Shown here piece after piece: positions 24,794 through 32,754 of a stretch of DNA of 36,562 nt (positions are counted from its first letter, which is position 1; every line of letters begins with the position of its first letter). Below the pieces are notes generated by a model that saw only the letters and a list, made by a program, of their open reading frames with translations, searched no databases and was not told the origin of the DNA. A program made the position numbers and the translations under genes. Location: NCBI RefSeq assembly GCF_049059935.1, contig NZ_JBMGQR010000041.1:1-36562 (forward strand), given 5' to 3'. The stretch is from JAURVT01 sp049059935 (lineage in GTDB: Bacteria > Actinomycetota > Actinomycetes > Propionibacteriales > Nocardioidaceae).

Positions 24794-26249
24794 GCCAGTC
24801 CCTCACGTCGTGGTCGGCGAGCTCCCCGCGTCGCATCGCGGCGATGACGCGGGGCACGTGGTCGGCGACCAGGTGCGCGGTGATCGGGCCGCCGGGGTTG
24901 GCGCGAACGCTCGCGGCGCCGTGCAGGAACGCGGCCAGCGAGCCGGCCGTGCGGGGGTCGGCGCCGGCGGCGAGGAAGGACCCGGCGAGCCCGGCGAGGA
25001 CGTCGCCGGCACCGGCCGTGGCGAGCCAGGGCGACCCGGTGAGGTTGACGCGCGTGGGCTCGCCCGGGTGCGCGACGAGGGTGCGGGCGCCCTTGAGCAG
25101 GACGGTGACGCCCCAGCGCTCGGCGGCGCGGGTGACGTGGGCGAACGGGTCGGCCTCGACCTCGTCGCGCCCGACGTCGAGCATCCGGGCCAGCTCGCCG
25201 GCGTGCGGCGTGAGCAGGGCGGGGACGTCGAACGAGTCGGGGACGTGCGCGAGCGCGTCGGCGTCGACCACCAGCGGCGCGCCGTCGGCGAGGGCCAGCG
25301 CGAGCCGGTCGGCGACGTCGTCTCCCCCGCCGGGCCCGACCACCCAGGCCTGGACGCGGCCGTGCGGGCCGTCGTCGGGGTGGGCGACCACCTCGGGGCA
25401 ACGGTCGACGATGCGCGCGCACAGCGCCGCGCTGCCGACGAAGCGCACCATGCCGGCGACGCCCGCCTGGGCGCCGCGGACGCACAGCTGGGCGGCACCG
25501 GCGTACTGCTCGGAGCCGGCCGCCACGCCGACGACGCCGCGCGTGTACTTCTGCGCGCCGGGGTCGGTGGCCCCGCCGATCGCGGCGTCGAGCACGTCGG
25601 CGTCCGAGGCCTCCAGGGCCTCGAGCAGCGGGGCGGGCAGGTGCGGGTCGAGCCCGATGTCGACCAGCGGCGCGGGCCGGGGGCCGGACGCACGGGCGGC
25701 GGGGTCGAGCAGGTGGGCGGGCTTGTGGGTGCCGAAGGTGACGGTGAGGTCGGCCGTCACGTGCTCGCCGTCGAGGGTGCCGCCGTCGACGTCGACCCCG
25801 CTCGGCACGTCGACGGCCACGACCGTCGCACCGGACGCCTGCAGCCGCGGCCACCAGGACGCCATCGGCTCGCGCAGGCCGCCGCGTCCGCCGATGCCGA
25901 CGACGCCGTCCACGACGACGGTCGCGGGCACCGGGCCGTCGACCTGGGTGGCACCGGCGGCCAGCGCGGCGGCCAGGCCCTCGGCGTGGACGCGGTCGGC
26001 GTCGGTGGGCAGCACGTCGACGTGCACGCCGAGCCCGGCGAGCACCGCGCCTGCGAACAGGGCGTCGCCACCGTTGTTGCCGGGACCGACGACGACCAGC
26101 ACCCGCGCGGCGCCGTCACCCTCGACGAGCCGCAGCAAGTGGTCAGCCAGGCCGCGCGACGCGCGCTTCATCAGCTGCCCCTCCGGCACGGTCCGCATCA
26201 GCGCCTCCTCGGCGGCGCGGACGTCGTCGACGCGGTGCGCCCGGAGCAC
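24786..26249 (-). CDS. nnr: Bifunctional NAD(P)H-hydrate repair enzyme Nnr
   Basis: 487 residues, both halves present. Epimerase half (1-215): VVVGPGNNGGDALFAG (about 52-67) and AVDVPSGVDVDGG. ADP/ATP-dependent dehydratase half (about 220-487): KYTRGVVGVAAGSEQYAGAA, LLTPHAGELARML (346-357) and the phosphate-binding GAGDVLAG (413-420). Together they rescue damaged (hydrated) NADH and NADPH. Begins 1 nt after the acpS stop (GTG 26249) and overlaps alr by 8 nt, so translation is probably coupled. Confidence 0.95.
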   Translation of the reverse strand: MLRAHRVDDVRAAEEALMRTVPEGQLMKRASRGLADHLLRLVEGDGAARVLVVVGPGNNGGDALFAGAVLAGLGVHVDVLPTDADRVHAEGLAAALAAGATQVDGPVPATVVVDGVVGIGGRGGLREPMASWWPRLQASGATVVAVDVPSGVDVDGGTLDGEHVTADLTVTFGTHKPAHLLDPAARASGPRPAPLVDIGLDPHLPAPLLEALEASDADVLDAAIGGATDPGAQKYTRGVVGVAAGSEQYAGAAQLCVRGAQAGVAGMVRFVGSAALCARIVDRCPEVVAHPDDGPHGRVQAWVVGPGGGDDVADRLALALADGAPLVVDADALAHVPDSFDVPALLTPHAGELARMLDVGRDEVEADPFAHVTRAAERWGVTVLLKGARTLVAHPGEPTRVNLTGSPWLATAGAGDVLAGLAGSFLAAGADPRTAGSLAAFLHGAASVRANPGGPITAHLVADHVPRVIAAMRRGELADHDVRDWRG

Positions 26250-26250
26250 G

Positions 26251-26601
26251 TCAGGACTCCAGGACCACGAAGGCGGACGCGATGCCGCCGTCGTGGGAGA
26301 TCGACAGGTGGTGGGAGGTCACGCCCAGCTGCGCGGCGCGCTCGGCGATCGTGCCGGCGATGGTGAGCAGCGGCCGTCCGTCGGGGTCGTTGACCACCTC
26401 GGCGTCGAGCCAGGCCAGGCCGGCGGGCGCGCCGAGCGCCTTGGCGAGCGCCTCCTTGACGGCGAACCGCCCGGCCAGCGACCCGACGGGCAGGTGCTTC
26501 TCGGCGTCGGTGAACAGCCGCTCGGACAGCGCGGGCGTGCGCTCGAGCGACTCGGCGAAGCGGGCGATGTCGACGACGTCGATGCCCACGCCGACGATCA
26601 T
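26251..26601 (-). CDS. acpS: Holo-[acyl-carrier-protein] synthase
   Basis: Transfers 4'-phosphopantetheine from CoA to acyl carrier protein. 116 residues. Magnesium-binding Asp8 (GVGIDVVDIARF) and Glu50 (GRFAVKEALAKALG) are present, as are HLSISHDGGIASAFVV at the end. ATG overlaps the glmS stop by 4 nt (ATGA). The nearby coaA gene supplies the CoA pathway, though it is divergent and not co-transcribed. Confidence 0.96.
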   Translation of the reverse strand: MIVGVGIDVVDIARFAESLERTPALSERLFTDAEKHLPVGSLAGRFAVKEALAKALGAPAGLAWLDAEVVNDPDGRPLLTIAGTIAERAAQLGVTSHHLSISHDGGIASAFVVLES

Positions 26602-28445
26602 TCGACCGTGACGGACTTGGCGAGGTTGCGGGGCTGGTCGACGTCGTGGCCGAGCTCGTCGGCGAGCGCGGCCGCGAAGACCTGCAGCGGCACGGTGGCC
26701 ACCAGCGGCTGCAGCAGCGTGGGCACGCGCGGCAGGCGGACGACCTCCGAGGCGTACGCGTCGACCGACGTGTCGCCCTCCTCGACGAGCACGATGGTGC
26801 GGGCGCCGCGGGCGCGGATCTCCTGGATGTTGGAGACGACCTTCTCGTGCAGCTGGTCGCGGCCGCGGGGAGGCACGACGACGAAGACCGGCAGGCCGTC
26901 GTCGATCAGCGCGATCGGGCCGTGCTTGAGCTCGCCGGCGGCGAAGCCCTCGGCGTGCAGGTAGGCCAGCTCCTTGAGCTTGAGCGCACCCTCGAGCGCC
27001 ACCGGGTAGCCGGCGTGACGGCCGAGGAACAGCACCGTGCTCTCGGCGGTCATCGAGCGGGCGAGGTCGCGCACCTGGTCGGCGCCGTCGAGCACGCGGC
27101 GGATCGCGTCGGGCATCTTCTCGAGGTCGTCCATGACCGCGGCGATCTCGTCGCCGAACTTCACGCCCTGCACCTGCGTCAGGTAGAGCCCGAGCAGGTA
27201 GCAGGCGACGACCTGGGTCAGGAACCCCTTGGTGGACGCGACGGCGATCTCGGGGCCGGCGTGGGTGTAGATGACGGCGTCGGACTCGCGCGGGATCGTC
27301 GAGCCGTTGGTGTTGCAGATCGCGATCACCTTGGCGCGCTGCTCGCGTGCGTGGCGGATGGCCATCAGGGTGTCCATCGTCTCGCCCGACTGGCTGATCG
27401 CGACGACCAGCGTGGAGCGCGACAGGATCGGGTCGCGGTAGCGGAACTCCGAGGCGAGCTCGACCTCGCAGGGGATGCGGGTCCAGTGCTCGATGGCGTA
27501 CTTGGCCACCATGCCGGCGTACGAGGCGGTGCCGCAGGCGATGATGATGATGCGGTCGATGTCGCGCAGCTCGTCGTCGGACAGGCGCATCTCGTCCAGC
27601 TGCAGGCGCCCGTCGGCGGCGTGCCGTCCGAGCAGCGTGTCAGCGACGGCCTGGGGCTGCTCGTCGATCTCCTTGAGCATGAACCAGTCGTAGCCGCCCT
27701 TCTCGGCGGCCGAGATGTCCCAGTCGACGTGGAAGTCGGTGGTGGGGGCGGCGGCGCCGTCGAAGTCGGTGACGGTGATCGAGTCGGCGGTGATCTCGAC
27801 GACCTGGCCCTGTCCGAGCTCGATCGCCTCGCGGGTGTGCTCGATGAACGCCGAGACGTCGGAGGCCAGGAAGTTCTCGCCCTCGCCGCGGCCGACGACC
27901 AGCGGCGAGTTGAGCCGCGCGCCGACGACGACGCCGGGCGACTGCGCGTCGCTGACCACGAGGGTGAACGCGCCCTCCAGGCGGCGGCAGACCTGGCGGA
28001 CGGCGTCGGCCAGGCTCGCGGCGCCGTCCTCGAGCGCGTCGGCGACCAGGTGCGTGACGGTCTCGGTGTCGGTGTCGGACTCCATCTCGTGCCCCCGGGC
28101 CTCGAGCTCGGTGCGGAGCTCGGCGAAGTTCTCAATGATGCCGTTGTGCACGACGGCGACGCGGTGCCGGGCGTCGACGTGGGGGTGCGCGTTGCGGTCG
28201 TTGGGGGCGCCGTGGGTGGCCCAGCGGGTGTGCCCGATGCCCGTGGTGGACCGCGGCAGCGGGTGCTCGGCGAGGACCTTGTCGAGGTTGGCGAGCTTGC
28301 CCGCCTTCTTGGCCGACGCGATCGCGCCGTCGTCGACGACGGCGACGCCGGCGGAGTCGTAGCCGCGGTACTCCAGGCGTCGCAGCCCCCCGACGACGAC
28401 GTCGACGGCCTGCTGCGACCCGGTGTAGCCCACGATTCCGCACAT
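26598..28445 (-). CDS. glmS: Glutamine--fructose-6-phosphate aminotransferase (isomerising)
   Basis: Makes glucosamine-6-phosphate from fructose-6-phosphate and glutamine, the entry to UDP-GlcNAc. 615 residues. Cys2 (MCGIVGY) is the N-terminal glutaminase nucleophile; RRLEYRGYDSAGVAV, GHTRWATHG and NGIIENF follow. Two SIS domains contain SQSGETMDT and the end LAKSVTVE. ATG 28445 is fixed by the need for Cys2. No glmS ribozyme is seen: a TACCCT -10 box lies exactly 6 nt before the start, so the mRNA has essentially no leader. It heads the eight-gene run to rimI. Confidence 0.98.
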   Translation of the reverse strand: MCGIVGYTGSQQAVDVVVGGLRRLEYRGYDSAGVAVVDDGAIASAKKAGKLANLDKVLAEHPLPRSTTGIGHTRWATHGAPNDRNAHPHVDARHRVAVVHNGIIENFAELRTELEARGHEMESDTDTETVTHLVADALEDGAASLADAVRQVCRRLEGAFTLVVSDAQSPGVVVGARLNSPLVVGRGEGENFLASDVSAFIEHTREAIELGQGQVVEITADSITVTDFDGAAAPTTDFHVDWDISAAEKGGYDWFMLKEIDEQPQAVADTLLGRHAADGRLQLDEMRLSDDELRDIDRIIIIACGTASYAGMVAKYAIEHWTRIPCEVELASEFRYRDPILSRSTLVVAISQSGETMDTLMAIRHAREQRAKVIAICNTNGSTIPRESDAVIYTHAGPEIAVASTKGFLTQVVACYLLGLYLTQVQGVKFGDEIAAVMDDLEKMPDAIRRVLDGADQVRDLARSMTAESTVLFLGRHAGYPVALEGALKLKELAYLHAEGFAAGELKHGPIALIDDGLPVFVVVPPRGRDQLHEKVVSNIQEIRARGARTIVLVEEGDTSVDAYASEVVRLPRVPTLLQPLVATVPLQVFAAALADELGHDVDQPRNLAKSVTVE

Positions 28446-28457
28446 GGGTGCAGGGTA
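28446..28457 (-). promoter_or_regulatory. Leaderless promoter of glmS
   Basis: Minus-strand TACCCT (28457-28452), six nt, then ATG 28445. No SD. The 54-bp gap to coaA also holds a weaker GACGAT (28487-28492), 7 nt before the coaA ATG. Confidence 0.65.
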
Positions 28458-28499
28458 CCGAGAGCGCGCGGCCGTCCCGGCTTTGGGACGATGGTCGAC

Positions 28500-29471
28500 A
28501 TGTCGCAGACGGACACTCGGATGTCCCCCGCCCACGGAGAGAGCTCGCCGTACGTCGAGCTCGAGCGCGACGCGTGGGCCGGGCTCGCCGGTGACGCACC
28601 GCAGCCGCTCAGCGCGGAGGAGATCGAGCGGGTCCGCGGCCTCGGCGACGAGCTCGACCTGGAGGAGGTCCGACAGGTCTACCTGCCCCTGGCGCAGCTG
28701 ATCAGCATGCGGGTCAGGCTCGCCGGCGCGCTCTACCGGGCGCAGGAGCAGTTCCTGGACCGTCCGCAGCCGCAACGCACCCCGTTCGTCATCGGGATCG
28801 CCGGGTCGGTGGCCGTCGGCAAGTCCACCACCGCGCGGCTGCTGCGCGAGCTGCTCTCGCACGGCGACCAGCACAGCCGCGTCGACCTCGTCACCACCGA
28901 CGGGTTCCTGCACCCCAACGCCGAGCTCGAGCGCCGCGGGCTGCTGGCCCGCAAGGGGTTCCCCGAGTCGTACGACCGCAAGGCGCTGCTGCGCTTCGTC
29001 ATGGCGGTCAAGTCAGGGCGCGAGGAGGTGTCGGCCCCGATCTACTCCCACCTCACCTACGACGTCACCGACGAGCGCGTCACCCTGCACCGACCCGACG
29101 TGGTGCTCGTCGAGGGCCTGAACGTCCTTCAGCCCGCCCGGACCCGCGGCGACGGCCGCCCCGGCCTCGCCGTCAGCGACTTCTTCGACTTCTCCATCTA
29201 CGTCGACGCCGCCCGCCGCGACATCCGCAGCTGGTACGTCGAGCGGTTCCTGCGCCTGCGCGAGACCGCGTTCCGCGACCCGGCGTCCTACTTCACCCGC
29301 TACGGCGCACTGGACGAGGCCCAGGCCCGCGAGCAGGCCCTCACGCTGTGGGACTCCATCAACGGCCCCAACCTCAAGGACAACATCCAGCCCACCCGCG
29401 GCCGCGCCACCCTCGTCCTGCGCAAGGACCACGACCACTCCGTCCGCTGGATCCGCCTCCGCAAGCTCTGA
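28500..29471 (+). CDS. coaA: Pantothenate kinase (type I)
   Basis: First step of CoA synthesis: pantothenate to 4'-phosphopantothenate. 323 residues, typical of type I (CoaA) enzymes. Characteristic start SPYVELERDAWAGLA, P-loop GSVAVGKST (102-110), LVTTDGFLHPNAEL, KGFPESYD, PIYSHLTYDV, VLVEGLNVLQ and FDFSIYVDA. ATG 28500 is preferred over ATG 28491 because family members begin close to SPYVE. Divergent from glmS. Confidence 0.96.
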   Translation: MSQTDTRMSPAHGESSPYVELERDAWAGLAGDAPQPLSAEEIERVRGLGDELDLEEVRQVYLPLAQLISMRVRLAGALYRAQEQFLDRPQPQRTPFVIGIAGSVAVGKSTTARLLRELLSHGDQHSRVDLVTTDGFLHPNAELERRGLLARKGFPESYDRKALLRFVMAVKSGREEVSAPIYSHLTYDVTDERVTLHRPDVVLVEGLNVLQPARTRGDGRPGLAVSDFFDFSIYVDAARRDIRSWYVERFLRLRETAFRDPASYFTRYGALDEAQAREQALTLWDSINGPNLKDNIQPTRGRATLVLRKDHDHSVRWIRLRKL

Positions 29472-29499
29472 CCCCCCCGGCCTCCCGCCGCCCCCGGCC

Positions 29500-29583
29500 C
29501 GCCGAGTGGCGCAAACTCGGGGTCGACACGCGTGATTCGGCCCGGATCTGCGCCACTCGCGTCAGGTTTTGCGCCACTCGGCG
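29500..29583 (-). repeat. 84-bp inverted element, copy 2
   Basis: Terminal arms CGCCGAGTGGCGCAAA (29500-29515) and TTTGCGCCACTCGGCG (29568-29583) pair perfectly over 16 bp, with an inner TGCGCCACTC (29549-29558). Same length as copy 1 and inverted relative to it. The G-C pair at arm position 15 in copy 1 is A-T here, so both arms changed together. It begins 28 nt after the coaA stop. Confidence 0.9.
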
Positions 29584-29643
29584 TCGGCCGCCGGCGGTGA
29601 CCGGTTTGCGCCGGTCGACGCGGCACCCTGCACCTTGCACCCG

Positions 29644-29752
29644 CCGGCGGTGCGGCACCCACCACGGCAGGTGGCGGACCCACGACGGACGCCTCGATCG
29701 TGGTGGGTCAGCCACCGCCGGACGGACGTGGTGGTGGGTGGGGCACCGCCGG
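29644..29752 (-). repeat. Nested inverted repeats downstream of tspO
   Basis: Outer arms 29644-29665 and 29731-29752 pair at 20 of 22 positions (CCGGCGGTGC/GCACCGCCGG, two mismatches, CACCCACCAC/GTGGTGGGTG). Inner arms 29670-29683 and 29703-29716 pair at 13 of 14. The structure starts directly after the tspO stop on the minus strand, so it may end or stabilise that message. The 282-bp gap between coaA and tspO otherwise holds only the 84-bp element and a small GACCGG/CCGGTC hairpin (29599-29616). Confidence 0.7.
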
Positions 29753-29753
29753 G

Positions 29754-30272
29754 TCAGTTCAGGTAGGCGATGGACGCGTTGAGCGCCGTCGCGAACAGCA
29801 CCCACGCGAGGTACGGGACGAACAGGCCGGCCGCGACCTTGGAGACGCGGAGGTTGGCCAGGAGCGTCCAGGCGACGAGGACGTCGAGCACGACGATGAC
29901 CACGAGCCCGGGCCACAGCAGCTCGGCACCGAAGAAGGTGGGGGTCCAGGCGAGGTTGACGACCAGCTGCACCCACCACAGCCGCAAGGCGGTGGAGGCC
30001 TCGGCGGGCTGGGCGTCGCGGCGACGCCAGACGAGCCACGCGGCGACGGCCATCGCGGCGTACAGGACCGTCCAGACCGGGCCGAAGACCGCGTTGGGCG
30101 GGTTGAACGGCGGCTTGGCGGCGTCGACGTACCAGCCGTCGACGGCGCCGAGCGTGGCCAGGCTGCCCAGGCCGGCGACGACGAACGTCGCGGCGAGGAA
30201 GCCCAGCAGGACCAGGACGGAGCGTCCCTCGCACGCGGGACGGGTGCGGGTGCGGGTGGCTGTCTGCGTCAT
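29754..30272 (-). CDS. TspO/MBR family tryptophan-rich sensory membrane protein
   Basis: 172 residues with five predicted membrane helices. Family motifs: KPPFNPPNAVFGPVWTVLYAAM in the first loop and second helix, and VNLAWTPTFFG in the fourth. The ligand in bacterial TspO is often a porphyrin or other tetrapyrrole, and the protein is tied to oxidative stress; the role here is inferred from family. ATG 30272 has TGGAG close upstream. An AT-richer stretch (about 30285-30325) could hold a promoter. The MarR gene lies 67 nt upstream on the same strand, so it may be co-transcribed with or regulated by MarR. Confidence 0.88.
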   Translation of the reverse strand: MTQTATRTRTRPACEGRSVLVLLGFLAATFVVAGLGSLATLGAVDGWYVDAAKPPFNPPNAVFGPVWTVLYAAMAVAAWLVWRRRDAQPAEASTALRLWWVQLVVNLAWTPTFFGAELLWPGLVVIVVLDVLVAWTLLANLRVSKVAAGLFVPYLAWVLFATALNASIAYLN

Positions 30273-30339
30273 GACTCCAGGAAACAACGACCCGAAGTAG
30301 TTCGCAAATGGAAATACATCGATCCGACGGAGGCCTCCG

Positions 30340-30801
30340 TCACGTCCACACCGCCTCCTCGTCCAGCTCGCGCCCGATGCCCGCCAGGGCCGCCAGCGCC
30401 TCGCGCAGGGCGTCCCACTCACGCTCGCCCAGCCGGGCTCGCCAGGCGTCCTCGACCTCGGCGATCACGGCCTCGCTCGACTCGACCGCCCGCCGGCCGC
30501 GGGCCGTGGGGCGCAGGATCCGGGCACGACGGTCCTTCTCGTCGCGCACGGTCTCGAGCAGCCCCTGCTCCTCGAGCGTGTTGGCGAACTCCCCCAGCGC
30601 CTGCTTGGTCATGCCCACCCGCTCGGCGAGGTCGGTCACCCGCATCCCCTCGACCGGCGTGAGGCTCATCAGCCGCACCTGGCTCGACCGGAGCCCGCCA
30701 AGACCCGCACCACGACGCTCGACGTCGCGGCGCAGACCGTCGAGGGCGTAGCCCAGCAGCGCCAGGATGTGGTCGGGAAGATCGTCCTTGACCGAGATCA
30801 T
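30340..30801 (-). CDS. MarR-family transcriptional regulator
   Basis: 153 residues, winged helix. LRSSQVRLMSLTPVEGMRVTDLAERVGMTKQALGEFANTLEEQGLLETV (about 36-85) contains the recognition helix (MTKQALGEFANTLE), and RDEKDRRARILRPTARGR is the typical wing. ATG 30801 lies exactly 6 nt after TAAGGT, so the mRNA is probably leaderless. Inverted and direct repeats cover its promoter, so autoregulation is likely. Divergent from the kinase-like gene, which it may also control. The ligand is unknown. Confidence 0.9.
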   Translation of the reverse strand: MISVKDDLPDHILALLGYALDGLRRDVERRGAGLGGLRSSQVRLMSLTPVEGMRVTDLAERVGMTKQALGEFANTLEEQGLLETVRDEKDRRARILRPTARGRRAVESSEAVIAEVEDAWRARLGEREWDALREALAALAGIGRELDEEAVWT

Positions 30802-30838
30802 CAGGCAACCTTACTATCGCCAGAAGGTAAGGCAACCT
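30802..30838. promoter_or_regulatory. marR promoter and operator-like repeats
   Basis: Minus-strand TTGCCT (30835-30830), 16 nt, TAAGGT (30813-30808), 6 nt, ATG 30801. CCTTAC (30809-30814) and GTAAGG (30827-30832) form an inverted repeat with a 12-bp centre. AGGCAACCT occurs twice as a direct repeat (30803-30811 and 30830-30838), covering the -35 and the start site. A dimeric MarR protein could bind here and shut off both directions. Confidence 0.6.
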
Positions 30839-30855
30839 GACTACTTGGGATCCCC

Positions 30856-32088
30856 ATGGACCCGTCGACCTCGACCGGACGCACGGGCGGAGCCCGCACC
30901 GTGGCCACGCTCCCGACGTCGCCGGACGTGCCGCTCGCGTGGCTGCTCGGCACCGACGAGCAGAACGCAGCAGCCGCCCTCGACGACCTGGTGCTCGAGG
31001 CCACCGGACGTCGCCCGTCCAGCGGCTCCACCACCGTCGAGGCGCTGCCGCACGCGATGGGCTCGCCGGCCACCGCCGGGGTGTACCGGGTCCGAGGTCG
31101 GCAGGAGGACGGCGGTGACTGGTCGCTGTTCTGCAAGGTGCTCCAGCACGTGCGGCACTGGCCCGGCCTGGCGTACCTGCCGCCGGACGTGGCGTCGCAC
31201 TTCGCCGACACCTTCCCCTGGCGCTCCGAGCTCGAGCTGTGGGACCCGCGGGTCCAGGCCTCGCTCCCGGACGGCCTGCGCAGCCCGCGTCTGCACCGGG
31301 TGGCCGAGCTGCCCGACGACCGGGTCGCGATCTGGCAGGAGGACGTGGCCGAGGCGGACGTCGAGTGGGACGACGCGAGGTACGCCCGCGCCGCGCACCT
31401 CCTCGGTCGGTGGAACGCCCGGTCGACCTCGGTCGAGGCGATGGCGGTGAGCGACCTCCCTCCGGGGTTCGCGCTGAGGATGTACGGCGAGCAGGCCGTG
31501 CCCGCGCGTGGTCTGGCTCCGCTGGAGGACGACGGCCTGTGGGCGCACCCGTGGCTCGCGGACCACCACGACCTCCGCGAGCGCCTGCGGGTCCTCGGCC
31601 GCGACGTCCCGGCGATGCTGGACCGGCTCGACACCTTCGTCCAGGCCCTTCCGCACGGTGACGCGAGCCCGCAGAACCTGCTGGTCCCGGCTGACGACCC
31701 CGCGGACCACGTGGTGATCGACCTGTCGTTCCGCAGCCCCCACGCGCTCGGGTTCGACCTCGGCCAGCTGCTCGTCGGGCTCGTGCACTGCGACGCCGTG
31801 CCGGCCGCCCGCCTTCCCGGCATCGCGGCGGCCGTCGTGCCGGCCTACGTCGACGGGGTGCGCGCCGAGGGGGTCGCGGCGAGTCCCGACGAGATCGCCG
31901 ACGGCTTCGCCACCTCGACCCTCCTGCGCAGCGGGTTCGACGGGTTCCTGCTCGACGAGCTCGCCGACGCCCGACCGGACGCCCCACCCTCCCCCTCGTT
32001 CACCCAGCGCATCGAGCTCGCCAGGTTCCTCACCGACCTTTACGACTCGCGCCCGCACACCCACCGGCTCCGGAAGGACCTCCCATGA
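30856..32088 (+). CDS. APH-like phosphotransferase family protein
   Basis: 410 residues. The C-terminal lobe has the aminoglycoside/choline-kinase-like catalytic loop LPHGDASPQNLLV (His267-Gly-Asp269, Asn274) and the metal Asp289 in VVIDLS. The N-lobe (about 55-170) is less conserved; DWSLFCKVLQ (Lys94) is a candidate ATP-binding lysine. The substrate is unknown: such proteins phosphorylate aminoglycosides, small alcohols or sugars, and resistance should not be assumed. Divergent from marR. Its stop overlaps the start of the next membrane-protein gene (ATGA), so the two are coupled. Confidence 0.8.
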   Translation: MDPSTSTGRTGGARTVATLPTSPDVPLAWLLGTDEQNAAAALDDLVLEATGRRPSSGSTTVEALPHAMGSPATAGVYRVRGRQEDGGDWSLFCKVLQHVRHWPGLAYLPPDVASHFADTFPWRSELELWDPRVQASLPDGLRSPRLHRVAELPDDRVAIWQEDVAEADVEWDDARYARAAHLLGRWNARSTSVEAMAVSDLPPGFALRMYGEQAVPARGLAPLEDDGLWAHPWLADHHDLRERLRVLGRDVPAMLDRLDTFVQALPHGDASPQNLLVPADDPADHVVIDLSFRSPHALGFDLGQLLVGLVHCDAVPAARLPGIAAAVVPAYVDGVRAEGVAASPDEIADGFATSTLLRSGFDGFLLDELADARPDAPPSPSFTQRIELARFLTDLYDSRPHTHRLRKDLP

Positions 32089-32744
32089 GCACCACCACCT
32101 CGCACCGTCCCGTGGCCTCCCGCCCCGCGGTGCCCGGCGGTCTGGCCGCCGCCGTCCTCGGAGCCACCGCCCTGGCCGCGTCCAACGTCTGCTTCGCGAT
32201 CCTCACCGCCGACGGTGCGGCCCGGGACACCGCCGACTACCTCCGGCTCGTGCAGGGGCGACCGCTCCTCGTCGAGGTCGGAGCCGCGCTCGGGCTGCTG
32301 GCCTGTCTCTTCCTGGTGCCGGCGGTGTGGGCGGTGGTGGGCCGGATCGACGAGGGCCGCGCGCGCCTCGCCTCCGTGGGCGGCTGGCTGATGTCGAGCG
32401 GATACGTCATGGGCGTCGCCCTCTCGGTCGAGACCCTCCTCGCCCTGTCGGTGTCGGCGTCCGACCTCAGCCCGGCCGGCTTCGTCGACGCCGTCGACCA
32501 CCGGACCACCGCGGTCGCCACCGGCATGTACGCGGTGTTCGGGATCGGTGCGCTCCTCGGCGGCCTGGTGCTCGGCGTCGCGATGCTGCGCGACCGCGAC
32601 GTCCCCCGCTGGTGCGGGGTGGCGCTCGTCGCGTCGGAGCCCGTGCGCGTGGCGGGGCTCCTCAGCGGCGTCCACGGCCTGACCGCCGTCGCCTCGCTCC
32701 TGATCCTGACGAGCTTCGTGGCCGTCCTGCGACCTCGGCCCTGA
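32085..32744 (+). CDS. DUF4386-like integral membrane protein
   Basis: 219 residues with about six predicted membrane helices (near 19-42, 60-84, 97-120, 142-165, 177-195, 198-214). Not a recognised enzyme; layout and style resemble DUF4386-type proteins. The start overlaps the kinase-like gene by 4 nt. Ends 10 nt from the convergent double GNAT gene. A membrane partner of the kinase-like protein is a guess based on coupling alone. Confidence 0.65.
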   Translation: MSTTTSHRPVASRPAVPGGLAAAVLGATALAASNVCFAILTADGAARDTADYLRLVQGRPLLVEVGAALGLLACLFLVPAVWAVVGRIDEGRARLASVGGWLMSSGYVMGVALSVETLLALSVSASDLSPAGFVDAVDHRTTAVATGMYAVFGIGALLGGLVLGVAMLRDRDVPRWCGVALVASEPVRVAGLLSGVHGLTAVASLLILTSFVAVLRPRP

Positions 32745-32754
32745 CGCCGCCCGC

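Noticed and set aside
26646..28480. Long plus-strand open frame opposite glmS joined in frame to coaA
   Set aside because: Only the part from 28500 has kinase motifs; the upstream part is the shadow of glmS. It is not a fusion protein.
28446..28499. glmS ribozyme upstream of glmS
   Set aside because: The gap to coaA is only 54 bp and the -10 box is 6 nt from the start codon, so there is no room for a ribozyme leader.
30856..32088. Aminoglycoside resistance gene
   Set aside because: Only the generic APH-fold catalytic loop is seen; nothing in the sequence supports aminoglycosides as substrate.
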